Of a stretch of DNA of 64,000 nucleotides, positions 56,601 through 64,000 are shown one piece after another. Each line of letters starts with the position of its first letter. The first letter of the stretch is position 1. The notes beneath the pieces were generated by a model, which saw only the letters and a list, made by a program, of their open reading frames with translations, searched no databases and was not told the DNA's origin. The position numbers and the translations under genes were made by a program. Source of the DNA: Alopecurus myosuroides (taxonomy: Eukaryota > Streptophyta > Magnoliopsida > Poales > Poaceae); NCBI GenBank assembly GCA_028641055.1, contig CM054062.1, forward strand, positions 234,372,376-234,436,375, given 5' to 3'.

Positions 56601-58160
56601 TTTTCAATGAACTTTGATTACTACAAACTCAATCTAGACCATCCTTAGTGAACTCTTGGAAACCCCTTAACAAGCATGAAACCATTAGATAATGAATATT
56701 TTAAACTCAAACCTTAACCTTGTCCTAGCCAGCTTGGTTGAACCCATTTTGTTATGATTGTTGCTTTGTTTGTTTTCTTCACTTGTAAGTTTGTTTGGTA
56801 GGATGTTTCTTTATTTTGTTATTGTGTTTTCAATGTATAGATTGTACGGAGAGCAACGATATTTTTGTGAAGAGAGTGTGATTACTTCACCAACTTCAAC
56901 AAGCTAAGTAACACATCATTCAGCTACCCATTATTTTCTATATGCATGAAATAGAGTTTTGAGTAGTATGCATGATAGGAAATTTTACTAAGTTATTATT
57001 ATTATGCTATGCAAAATCTTATTAGTGTGTAGCCATCCTATTACCTTGATTATTTTAAAGATTATTACTTAGTAGATGCTTAGACTTGCTACAAAAATTA
57101 TTTTACTTGATATTGTGGAAAAATACTAAGTATAAACCTCAATGAACAATGTGGGTGGATTTGGTAGTGCATGGTTGTTGATAGTTGAGTGTCCCTCAGG
57201 GCCTTTAATCTCCTGAGGTGTTCACTTGAGGAATGCCAACCAGGAACAAACTGATTAAGATGTTCCCCAAGTTCAATTTGCTTCAAGTGCAGCCTTTAGT
57301 CATATGGGATATGTCGTGATCAACTAAGTTGTGAGGGTTCAGCCTAGGCTTGACAAACAGATGTAGCATAATTATATGTGGAACAGGTCTTGCCATTGGG
57401 TTGAATTCTTACTTCTGAAAGATCTTGTCTCAGTTCCCCTCCTTTCCTTAATGCACTCAGGGTGTATAGGATGTTTGGGTTGATTTGAGTCTAAAGGTGA
57501 AAGTGGACAAACTCTATAGAGTCAACAAACTAAGATCTTAGCCGTGTCCCCAGTTATGGAAAATTACGAGCAACTGGACAAGGATGGACGGAAGAATCAC
57601 ATCACCATTTTCAATAAGTACAATTTGACAAAGTGAACAGTAGTTGTGGTACTTGGATTCAGTCCAATGATCCCACCCCCTTAGAAAGAAAGTTGTTTTA
57701 TAAAAGAGATAGGAGAAAAACTGGCTTTATGCAATCTTAGCCAAAACTCCACTCAGCCAAAACTCCACTCAGCCAAATCCACCATAGTGTTACTTTCCAA
57801 TACATTAAATTGTATTGACTCCCTTGTGGCTGCATATTCCATCCTGGAGATGAATCTAAAGACGTGTGAGGATTTCGTTTAAGATCTCGAGTCTACCGCC
57901 AACATGTTTTTCCTGTGGCACATGAAGAAGATGGGCTCAATGTTGTACTATGGTTTATGCTGTAATACTTTGTATCTTGTTAGTATTTTAAGACTATGCA
58001 AGTTGTAATACTCCTTTTGTGAAGACTGGATCATGCGATGTAATACAATTTTGACGCATTTGCATGATATTTCATTTTGTACTGTGCTGCTAGCAATTGA
58101 TCCAGGGACTAGCACGATAACACATGTGTTCTTACATTATGTAAAAGCGGGAACGCTACA
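53616..58160 (+). mobile_element. 4.5-kb LTR-like non-coding element, probable solo LTR of a large (LARD-type) retrotransposon
   Basis: 4545 bp beginning TGTAACATCCC and ending GAACGCTACA (TG...CA), flanked by the exact 5-bp duplication CGGGT (53611-53615 and 58161-58165) and interrupting the B LTR at one point. I find no second LTR inside and no coding domain. The length is close to that of LARD LTRs such as barley Sukkula (about 4.5 kb, family knowledge), so a solo LTR is the simplest reading. A plus-strand TATA box at 54566-54573 precedes a GC-rich leader. A candidate leader intron is 54696-54781 (donor GC|GTGAGTAACC, acceptor TTTTTTTAGCAG). A C tract of about 18 lies at 54905-54922. Short open frames at 55881-56299 are not convincing proteins. 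Confidence 0.75.
54566..54573 (+). promoter_or_regulatory. TATA box inside the 4.5-kb LTR-like element
   Basis: CCTATATATAGCC about 950 bases from the element's left end, followed by GC-rich leader sequence with a donor site. This would be the U3/R promoter if the element is an LTR. Confidence 0.5.
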
Positions 58161-58912
58161 CGGGTTCCGGACAACGACATGTGTAAACAACTTGCGGATA
58201 TGATCAAGAAACATAATTATACTCATCAAACAATAACATGTTCAGCTATGAGATCATGGCACTCGGGCCCTAGTGACAAGCATTAAGCATAACAAGTTGC
58301 AACAATGATACATAGCACTAACAACGGATACTAGGAACTATGTCCTAACAATTTGTCATTATTACATGATCGATCTCATCCAATCCCTACCATCCCTCTC
58401 AGCCTACAACGGGGATTACTCACACATGGATGGGGGAATCATGGATGGTTGGTGGAGAAGTGGTGGCGGTGATGATGGAGATGATCTCCTTCGAATCCCC
58501 GTCCCAGCAGGGTGCCAGAACATGAAATTCTGATCTACGAATTGGGTTTCGAGGTGGCGGTGGCGCTTAGGTGTGTTTTTTTGGAATATGACGAACCCCA
58601 TCGGTTTTTATGTTACGAGGCTTAAGTAGTCGAAAGGGGAGCCTGAGGGAGTTCCTGGGGCAGCCACACCACTAGGTGGCACGGCCTAGGGGGGCGCGCG
58701 CACCTATAGTGTGGATTTTTCAGGTGAAATAAGGACTTCAGGATCTTTTCCGGACAATTTCCTGAAAGTGGATTTTTCTGCACAAAAACAAGACACCAAG
58801 GTAATTCTGTTGAAACAGCGTTAGTCCGTGTTAGTTGCATCCAAAACTCACAAGTTTAGAGGAAAACAATAGAAAAATTGTTTGGAGAAGGACAAACGTT
58901 TTGGACGTATCA
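58161..58912 (-). repeat. Element B 5' LTR, right segment
   Basis: Begins with the second CGGGT target copy and continues the LTR (CGACATGTGTAAACAACTTG) to CGTTTTGGACGTATCA. On the element strand this end is TGATACGTCC. It is followed by GTCAT, the element's target duplication. Confidence 0.9.
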
Positions 58913-58917
58913 GTCAT

Positions 58918-59175
58918 GCACACGAAATATGAATCATTGCACTAGTCTTTAGGATATTGACCATTAATAAGTATGATGTATGTGGGTGCGGTATGGCCGA
59001 TGTGACATAGACATAGGTATTGCGTGACACAGTACCGCCCAACATCCTTTATCTTAGGGGTAAAAAGGAAGAAGTATGATGTGGGAGTGACAGCAAACCA
59101 CGCTAGCCTTACAAGGGTGACCTAGCAACACAAATGATTATTTCTTTGAACTATGTGTTTTAGGACAAGTAGCCG
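58918..59175 (+). repeat. LTR E, second part
   Basis: Sequence after the B target duplication. It should continue LTR E from 44955 and then is cut by element C at 59176. Similarity to LTR D is weak in this part (a shared GGGAGTGACAG word). The assignment rests mainly on the nesting logic. Confidence 0.45.
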
Positions 59176-60569
59176 TGATACGTACAAAACATATCTACTT
59201 TCCCGAACAATTTTTGCTATTGTTTCCCTCTAAACTTGTGATTTCTGAATGCAACTAAGACGGACTAACGATGTTTTCAGTAGAATTGCCCTGGTATCTC
59301 ATTTTGTGCAGAAAATCAAGTTTCACGTAAATGCCCGGAAAAGATCACAATACTCCTATTTTACCCGAAGACCCTCGGAGCTAGAAGAGAAACAAAGAAG
59401 AGCCACGAGGGGACCACACCACCTAGCGGCACCGCCCCCTAGGCCGCGCCACCACATGGTGTGGCCGCCTCGGGCTCCCCCTCGTGCCCCCTTTTCTACT
59501 ACTTATACGTCTTGACCTACAAACATCGGGGGGTTTGTCATATTCTAGAGAAAAACACCCGAGCGCCGCCGCCACCTTGAAACCCAATTCGAGGACCAGA
59601 AGTTCCTCTACTTGCACCCTGCCGGGACGGGGATTCGGAGGAGATTATCGCCATCGTCATCGCCACCACCTCTCCATCAACCATCCATGATTCCCCAATC
59701 CATGTGTGAGTAATCCCCGTTGTAGGCTGAGAGGGATGGTAGGGATTGGATGAGATCGTTCATGTAATAATTGACATATTGTTAGGGCATGGTGCCTAGT
59801 TTTTGTTATTAGTGCTATCTATCGTTGTTGCAACTTGTTATGCTTAAAGCTTGTCACTAGGGCCCGAGTGCCATGATCTCATATTTGAACATGTTATTGA
59901 TTCATGAGGATAATTATGTTTTTTATTTTACCTACAAGTTGTTTACACATGTCGTTGTTCGGAACCCGAGGCCCCACCGTGACAACAATTGGGATAGCCG
60001 GAGGGGATGGCTGTGATGTGAGGATGAAGTGTGTTTACAGAGTGTTAATGCTTTGCTCCGGTGCCTTATTAAAAGGAGCACCTTAATAACAGTAGTTTCC
60101 CTTGAGGCCCCACTTCAAACGGCCTGGTAGGACAGAAGATGTTGTGCAAGTGTCTGATTGCGAACACGTACGACTAAATACAGAACACATGTCTATGGTT
60201 ACCTAGTACTTGGATGCTTTATTATTATCTATCTGCAATTTCCCATGTTTTGATTATTATATGAACTATCTTATTCATGCAACGACCGTTCATCCATCCC
60301 TATGCCTAGAGTATTTTAATCCCGCGGTTTCCCACAATTGCTACTGTTGTTTCTATTTAATTCCTGTTGTTATCCTATGACTGCTAGTGCTATCAAACTG
60401 TTGCTATTGATAAACTGTTGCGAGCAAGTCTACTTCTGGGTGCAGCTAAATTGAGAACTCACCTGTTAAGGCTTATAAATATTCCTTGCCTCCCGTTGTG
60501 TTGAATCAATAAATTTGGGTTTTACTTCCCTCGAAGACTGTTGTGATCCCCTATACTTGTGGGTCATCA
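59176..60569 (+). repeat. Element C 5' LTR
   Basis: 1394 bp, TGATACGTACAAAACATATC to TATACTTGTGGGTCATCA. It matches the B LTRs read on their own strand, including the RNA-end block CTGGTAGGACAGAAGATG and the tail GACTGTTGTGATCCCCTATA. Confidence 0.9.
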
Positions 60570-60580
60570 AGACTATTTTC

Positions 60581-60598
60581 TGGCGCCGTTGCTGGGGA
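60581..60598 (+). other. Element C primer-binding site (Asp-tRNA type)
   Basis: TGGCGCCGTTGCTGGGGA, 11 bases after the LTR. One mismatch to the complement of the plant tRNA-Asp 3' end, at a different position from that in B. Confidence 0.9.
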
Positions 60599-60657
60599 TC
60601 ATAGCTTTATTTATAAGCTTACTTGAATGTGACATTGTTTGCTGCAAATTTTTCATC

Positions 60658-62477
60658 ATGGGTAAAACTCGTGATGGGAAAGTCTCTATATTGCCATCCA
60701 CTACAAGGAGAGGTACAACTCTAAACACCTCTGTTGCTCTAGATTCACCATCTGTAATGAGTAAAATCCTTACACCACCACATACACATGCTACACATGC
60801 TGATACTTCTACTGAGTCTGAAAATACTTCTAATAATTTTGTTGATGCTTCTACTTTTCTTGATGAGAGTGGTTCATTAGGTCCTTTCCTAGATGCCACA
60901 ATTACTAAAGCTAAAAAATTGAAAACACTGAAATTCCTAATGAAATTGAGGAAACTTACATTGAACTTGATGATGAATTCATTGAAGAATGTAGTGCTAC
61001 TACTAGTGCAAGTGCTATTAAGAATCTTCTTGCAAGATGTGTTGTTAGATATAAATCGTCTTCTGATGCTAAGTTTGCTACATCCCCCATAAACATTAAA
61101 CATAAGGATTATGATTTGTCTCTACATTTATCTTTTATATCTATTATTGAGGGAGAACATTTTTGTGGTACTGAAAATGAAAGAGTTGTAGGACATATGA
61201 ATGAGCTCTCATCTTTGAGTAGCTTATTTTGAGATGATATTAAGAAACACAATAACTTTGTTGCTAAAAAAATCCTTTCTGATTGAAAGGTGAATCTAAA
61301 CCTTGGCTTAATAATTTCTCACCTAGATCTATTGATAGTCCTATTGGTTTGGTTAATGCTTTCTTTCAGAAATATTTTCCAACTAATTTTCAACATGCTT
61401 CCTTGCAAAGAATATTTAACTTTAAGCAAATTGAAGGAGAGAAAATGCCTGAATCTTGGGCAAGATTTTGTTCTTTACTTAGAGCTAGGCCTGGACATCA
61501 ATTAGCTAATATATAATGGACTAACAGTTGAATCTAGGACATACGTGGATAGTTATGCTGGTTGTGTTTTACGGAAAAGAACTCCTAAAGAAGATGAGGA
61601 ATTACTGGCTAAAATAAGCCAAAATCATGATGATTGTACTATACGTGAGCCAACCCCAACACCAACACCAAAGAAGAGGGGAATGATTGAATTAAATGAT
61701 GAAGTGATGAGGGAAGCCAAGAATTCTCTTAAAGAGAAGGGTATTAAATCTGAAGATGTGAAGAATCTACCACCTATTGAAGAATTATGTAGGCCAATTC
61801 CTCACTCATCCACGATTGAGGTACACTCTCTCCAATATTTTGATAATAGAGATATTCCCTATTCTAAACCTCCTAGTCAATGCTTGGATGAATTTGATAA
61901 TTATATTGTTAAGCAAGATAACTTTAATATAAGAGTGCAGACTCATCTAATCGAAAATTCTAGAGCTATTGATAATTTGCATGCTATTAGAGAGAGAACC
62001 TCTAATGATGTTAAAACTCTTAGTAAACATTTCCAGATGGTTCAAACTAAAATTGATCAATTCACTAAGGTGCAAAAATATTTGCTAGTTAATGCTTCAA
62101 GAGAAAAACATGTTGATGAAATAAGCACTAGAAGTGTTGTTTCTACTCAGGATCCTTTGTATCCTGAGGGACATCCTAAAAGAATTGAGCAAGATTCTCA
62201 ACAAGCTAAGAACAATAGTATTGCTTCTATGAAAAATAAGAAGAAACATAAAACTGTTGTAGAATCTCCTGAACCCGCTAAAGATCCTAATAGTATATCT
62301 ATCTTTGATGCTGAAACTGAAAGTAATAATGATAAGAGTGATGCTTCTGATAAAGAAGAAATTGAAGATGAACATGAAAAGAAAACTAAAAACGCAAAAT
62401 ACACTAAGGAGGATTTCATTGCTAATAATCATGGTAATGAGAGAGAACCTTGGGGTACAAAAAATCAATTCCTTTTC
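60658..62477 (+). pseudogene. Element C gag, frameshifted
   Basis: From ATG 60658 (MGKTRDGKVSILPSTTRRG) the frame is open to about 60930, then shifts. Recognisable capsid segments follow in other frames: LNNFSPRSIDSPIGLVNAFF, QRIFNFKQIEGEKMPESWAR and RPGHQL near 61310-61500, a stop, then a long open stretch 61545-62531. That stretch contains GMIELNDEVMREAKNSLKEK, SEDVKNLPPIEELCRPIP and SQCLDEFDNYIVKQ, which are typical of this grass Athila-like gag. The last codons before 62477 belong to gag and those after to the Tat#3 LTR. Gag would form particles. This copy has at least two frame breaks. Confidence 0.8.
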
Positions 62478-63032
62478 TGTCGAGACATCGTAGTAGTTTT
62501 CATAGACGGGGGTGCCATGAGACTACGGTAGAGACGTGGGGTAACGGGATAGCGTAGTAACACAGAACACGGGATTTACCCAGGTTCGGTACGTCGCGAC
62601 AGTACGGCGTACCTACTCCTGCACTTCTCACTAATTGGGACTAAAGCCCGTTTAACAGGATTACAATGTGAGGGTGTAGATCTAGCTACTCGGCGAGGTT
62701 GAGCTTCTCGGCGAGTTGCGTAGAGCTTCTCTGTTGTGCCTAACTTTTTTCTAATCTATCTCCCGTCCGGCTTTATATAATAGCCGGGTTAGGGCTTACA
62801 GAATCAGAAACCTAGAAGACTACGTTTAACTCGTAACTTGGAAAGCAAGGAATCCGTCTTCTCCTCCAAGCCAGATCACGCGGGCCGTGATCCGGGTTCT
62901 TCTAGAATCCGGCTTCTGCGCGTCGGACTACTGGGCCGCCCAATGGACCTAAGCCCACTACCATGTAGGCCACCCTGGCAGTCCGGCTCTTTGTCTACCA
63001 TCTTCTATACCCCTATTCAGTATATATCCGAA
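62478..63032 (-). repeat. Tat#3 3' LTR
   Basis: 555 bp, TGTCGAGACATCGTAGTAG to ATATATCCGAA, related to 35043-35593. The gag-pol TATA box on the minus strand is at 62772-62779. The inner end reads ...CCGAA where Tat#2 has ...CCGACA, so the terminal dinucleotide is mutated. The neighbouring element-strand CCTGGGGCTAC marks the polypurine-tract position. Confidence 0.9.
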
Positions 63033-63425
63033 GTAGCCCCAGGAAGGATCAAAACTCTGATTCTCCGTCTTTCGTCAAATACATTTTGTCCGGGAAGTCT
63101 TGATTCAGCAGTCTTGATTCTTTCTACTTTCCTTTTAAAGGAGATGGTAACATAAAACTCGGAACTCTGAAAATCCGGCTTTTCTTCTCGCGATCCTTCG
63201 CGGAAAAGGAACTTCTAACGTCAGCGCTTTAATCATGCTGACGCAGGCGACGCTTGGTTTCACGCGGGAAACCCTGCAACGTATCTCTGACAGATTCTCA
63301 CGGGAAACGAGGAGATAGCCATCATTCCCCTGTCGTTATATTTCCCAGATTTTTCGGCGAGCGACACGCGTCGAACATCCAACGGTCGAAAGAGCCGTTG
63401 GCACGTATCTAAACGGTTTTCCGGC

Positions 63426-63433
63426 TATAAATA
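63426..63433 (+). promoter_or_regulatory. TATA box of the Tat#3 antisense gene
   Basis: GGCTATAAATAGCCG, 394 bp from the LTR edge and 146 bp before the ATG at 63572. Confidence 0.7.
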
Positions 63434-63571
63434 GCCGTCCTCGTCCTCGTCGAATCCTTTCCTCACTCCCTCACTGTCCACGCCATTGCTGCGAACGCGA
63501 GCTCGAGAGCAAGCCCTGTCCCAACGCACGCATCCTCCTCGCACGCCAAAACGCAACGCGCCACCAACGAG

Positions 63572-64000
63572 ATGGCCTCCTCGCCGTCATCGCCGACCCG
63601 CGCCGCCATCAACGAGCTGATCAGCGATCTGGATCCGCAGCCGGGATCGCCCAAGCTCACTGGCGACGTGCCGGAGAAGACCACGGCCTCCGCGGCGGGC
63701 GGAGAAAACACTTCCGCCGCCGCGGACATAGCGACATCGAGTGCCGCGACAACCCCGCCGTTTGCACCTGAAACGGCGGAGGAAAAGATCGAGCTCCTCG
63801 GCGACGAACTCGCCGCCGCGGAGGCCGCCACCGCCGCCGCCGCCGGAGCAGACGAGGAAGCGGAATCTGCAGGCAACTGGAGTGCCTGCAGTATTCCCCC
63901 GGCTCTCCTTCCAAACTTGGAAAAGGAGGGCCTGGTTCTTAAGAAGAAATGGCGGCTGCCAGAAGAAGAAACCGAACAAACGCCGCGGAATGGCGAAAGG
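63572..64000 (+). CDS. Tat#3 antisense gene, first exon (partial, open at the window edge)
   Basis: ATG 63572 opens a frame of 143 residues with no stop up to position 64000. It begins with a Ser-rich stretch and contains INELISDLDPQPGSP, like the IQDLEPAVGTP segment of Tat#2. A long Ala/acidic low-complexity region follows. Near the edge is AGNWSACSIPPALLPNLEKE then GLVLKKKWRLPEEE, aligning with RNWSHYNVAVALLNTMEKDG and AKDKWRMDKDD of Tat#2. This is the start of the PF04195-like domain, so the gene continues to the right. A long minus-strand frame over 63463-63876 is its Ala-rich shadow. This copy looks undamaged so far. Confidence 0.75.
   Translation, partial: MASSPSSPTRAAINELISDLDPQPGSPKLTGDVPEKTTASAAGGENTSAAADIATSSAATTPPFAPETAEEKIELLGDELAAAEAATAAAAGADEEAESAGNWSACSIPPALLPNLEKEGLVLKKKWRLPEEETEQTPRNGER

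Larger units (their letters stand above)
44956..58912 (-). mobile_element. Element B: full-length Athila-like retrotransposon without pol
   Basis: 13,957 bp including a 4.5-kb nested insertion; about 9.4 kb without it. It has LTRs of 1390 bp (left) and about 1353 bp net (right). On the element strand the right LTR begins TGATACGTCCAAAACG and both end in GGGTCATCA. A perfect GTCAT duplication is present. The primer-binding site at 52981-52998 matches Asp-tRNA with one mismatch. Coding content is only gag and protease (51302-52900). From 46346 to 51300 there is non-coding sequence and no RT, RNase H or integrase. It resembles the pol-less Sabrina-type elements of pooid grasses (from memory). 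LTRs differ by several per cent by eye, so it is much older than Tat#1. Confidence 0.9.
59176..62477 (+). mobile_element. Element C: plus-strand Athila-like element, 5' part, interrupted by Tat#3
   Basis: Same family as B and A in opposite orientation: 5' LTR, primer-binding site, then gag. It stops at 62477 inside gag, where the Tat#3 LTR starts. The remainder would lie beyond the window. The left flank AGCCG cannot be paired with a right flank here. Confidence 0.85.
62478..64000 (-). mobile_element. Tat#3: left end of another Tat-lineage element, runs off the window
   Basis: Same family as Tat#2: LTR, spacer, antisense gene start. Orientation is as in Tat#1 and Tat#2, so gag-pol should lie to the right on the minus strand, outside the window. 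It is inserted in the gag of element C. Confidence 0.85.

Noticed and set aside
35043..63032. LTRs at 35043 and 62478 as the two ends of one Tat element
   Set aside because: Both have the antisense gene on their right side and unrelated Athila-like gag on their left, so both are left (3') LTRs of separate elements.
63463..63876. Minus-strand Ala/Ser-rich frame of 137 codons
   Set aside because: It is the shadow of the Ala-rich first exon of the Tat#3 antisense gene, which has homology to Tat#2.
1..64000. CRISPR arrays, bacterial operons, tRNA or rRNA genes, endogenous pararetrovirus coat or movement genes
   Set aside because: None seen. The only tRNA-related sequences are retrotransposon primer-binding sites, and all retroelement coding parts fit LTR retrotransposons or a LINE.

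Overview
This window is repeat-rich nuclear DNA from a grass, most likely a pooid (oat, ryegrass or Triticeae type). The evidence is the nested Ty3/Gypsy elements of Tat and Athila-like type with TGATACG... LTRs and Asp-tRNA primer-binding sites, a plant L1-type LINE, and no bacterial gene organisation. I see no intact host gene. The only host-like coding traces are one ubiquitin C-terminal hydrolase-like exon (6965-7108, minus strand), a short coding-like segment near 5.9 kb, and two splice-bounded segments near 30 kb.

Layout. 1-2.2 kb: unassigned sequence, then the 3' tail of a Gypsy element. 2.9-4.1 kb: a dead Copia fragment. 4.3-9.7 kb: low-copy-looking sequence with the UCH-like exon, a minimal retroposon insertion (8713-8774) and a 141-143-bp tandem repeat. 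9.7-29.6 kb: a nearly complete LINE on the minus strand (ORF1, a small AT-hook ORF, ORF2), split by a 12.6-kb Tat-lineage retrotransposon (13631-26197; 'Tat#1') with TG...CA LTRs and a perfect 5-bp target duplication GGACC. 29.6-31.4 kb: unassigned. 31.4 kb to the right edge: one large nest. Athila-like copy A is interrupted by Tat#2 (from 35043). Tat#2 carries a minus-strand LTR (41850-43237) and is interrupted by another LTR (E, from 44066). E is interrupted by B, a full-length pol-less Athila-like element (44956-58912, TSD GTCAT), whose 5' LTR holds a 4.5-kb LTR-like element (53616-58160, TSD CGGGT). E is then interrupted by C, a plus-strand sibling of B (from 59176), which is cut by Tat#3 (from 62478). 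Tat#3 runs off the window.

The most interesting content is in the three Tat elements. Each carries, between its 3' LTR and pol, a gene on the strand opposite to gag-pol. In Tat#1 this gene can be read as seven coding exons plus an upstream 5'-UTR exon, with GT-AG introns and consistent phases, giving an uninterrupted 892-residue protein. Its own gag-pol is meanwhile broken by nonsense codons, a frameshift and an in-frame loss of the integrase core. All three copies have a TATA box on the antisense-gene strand at nearly the same distance (383-394 bp) from the LTR edge. Each element therefore has two convergent promoters, one in the LTR for gag-pol and one internal for the antisense gene. Introns can survive retrotransposition here because the genomic RNA is antisense to the gene. 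Antisense extra ORFs are known in Tat/Retand/Grande-type elements. The conserved private promoter, the full spliced model, and preservation of this gene in an integrase-deleted young copy are what deserve a closer look.
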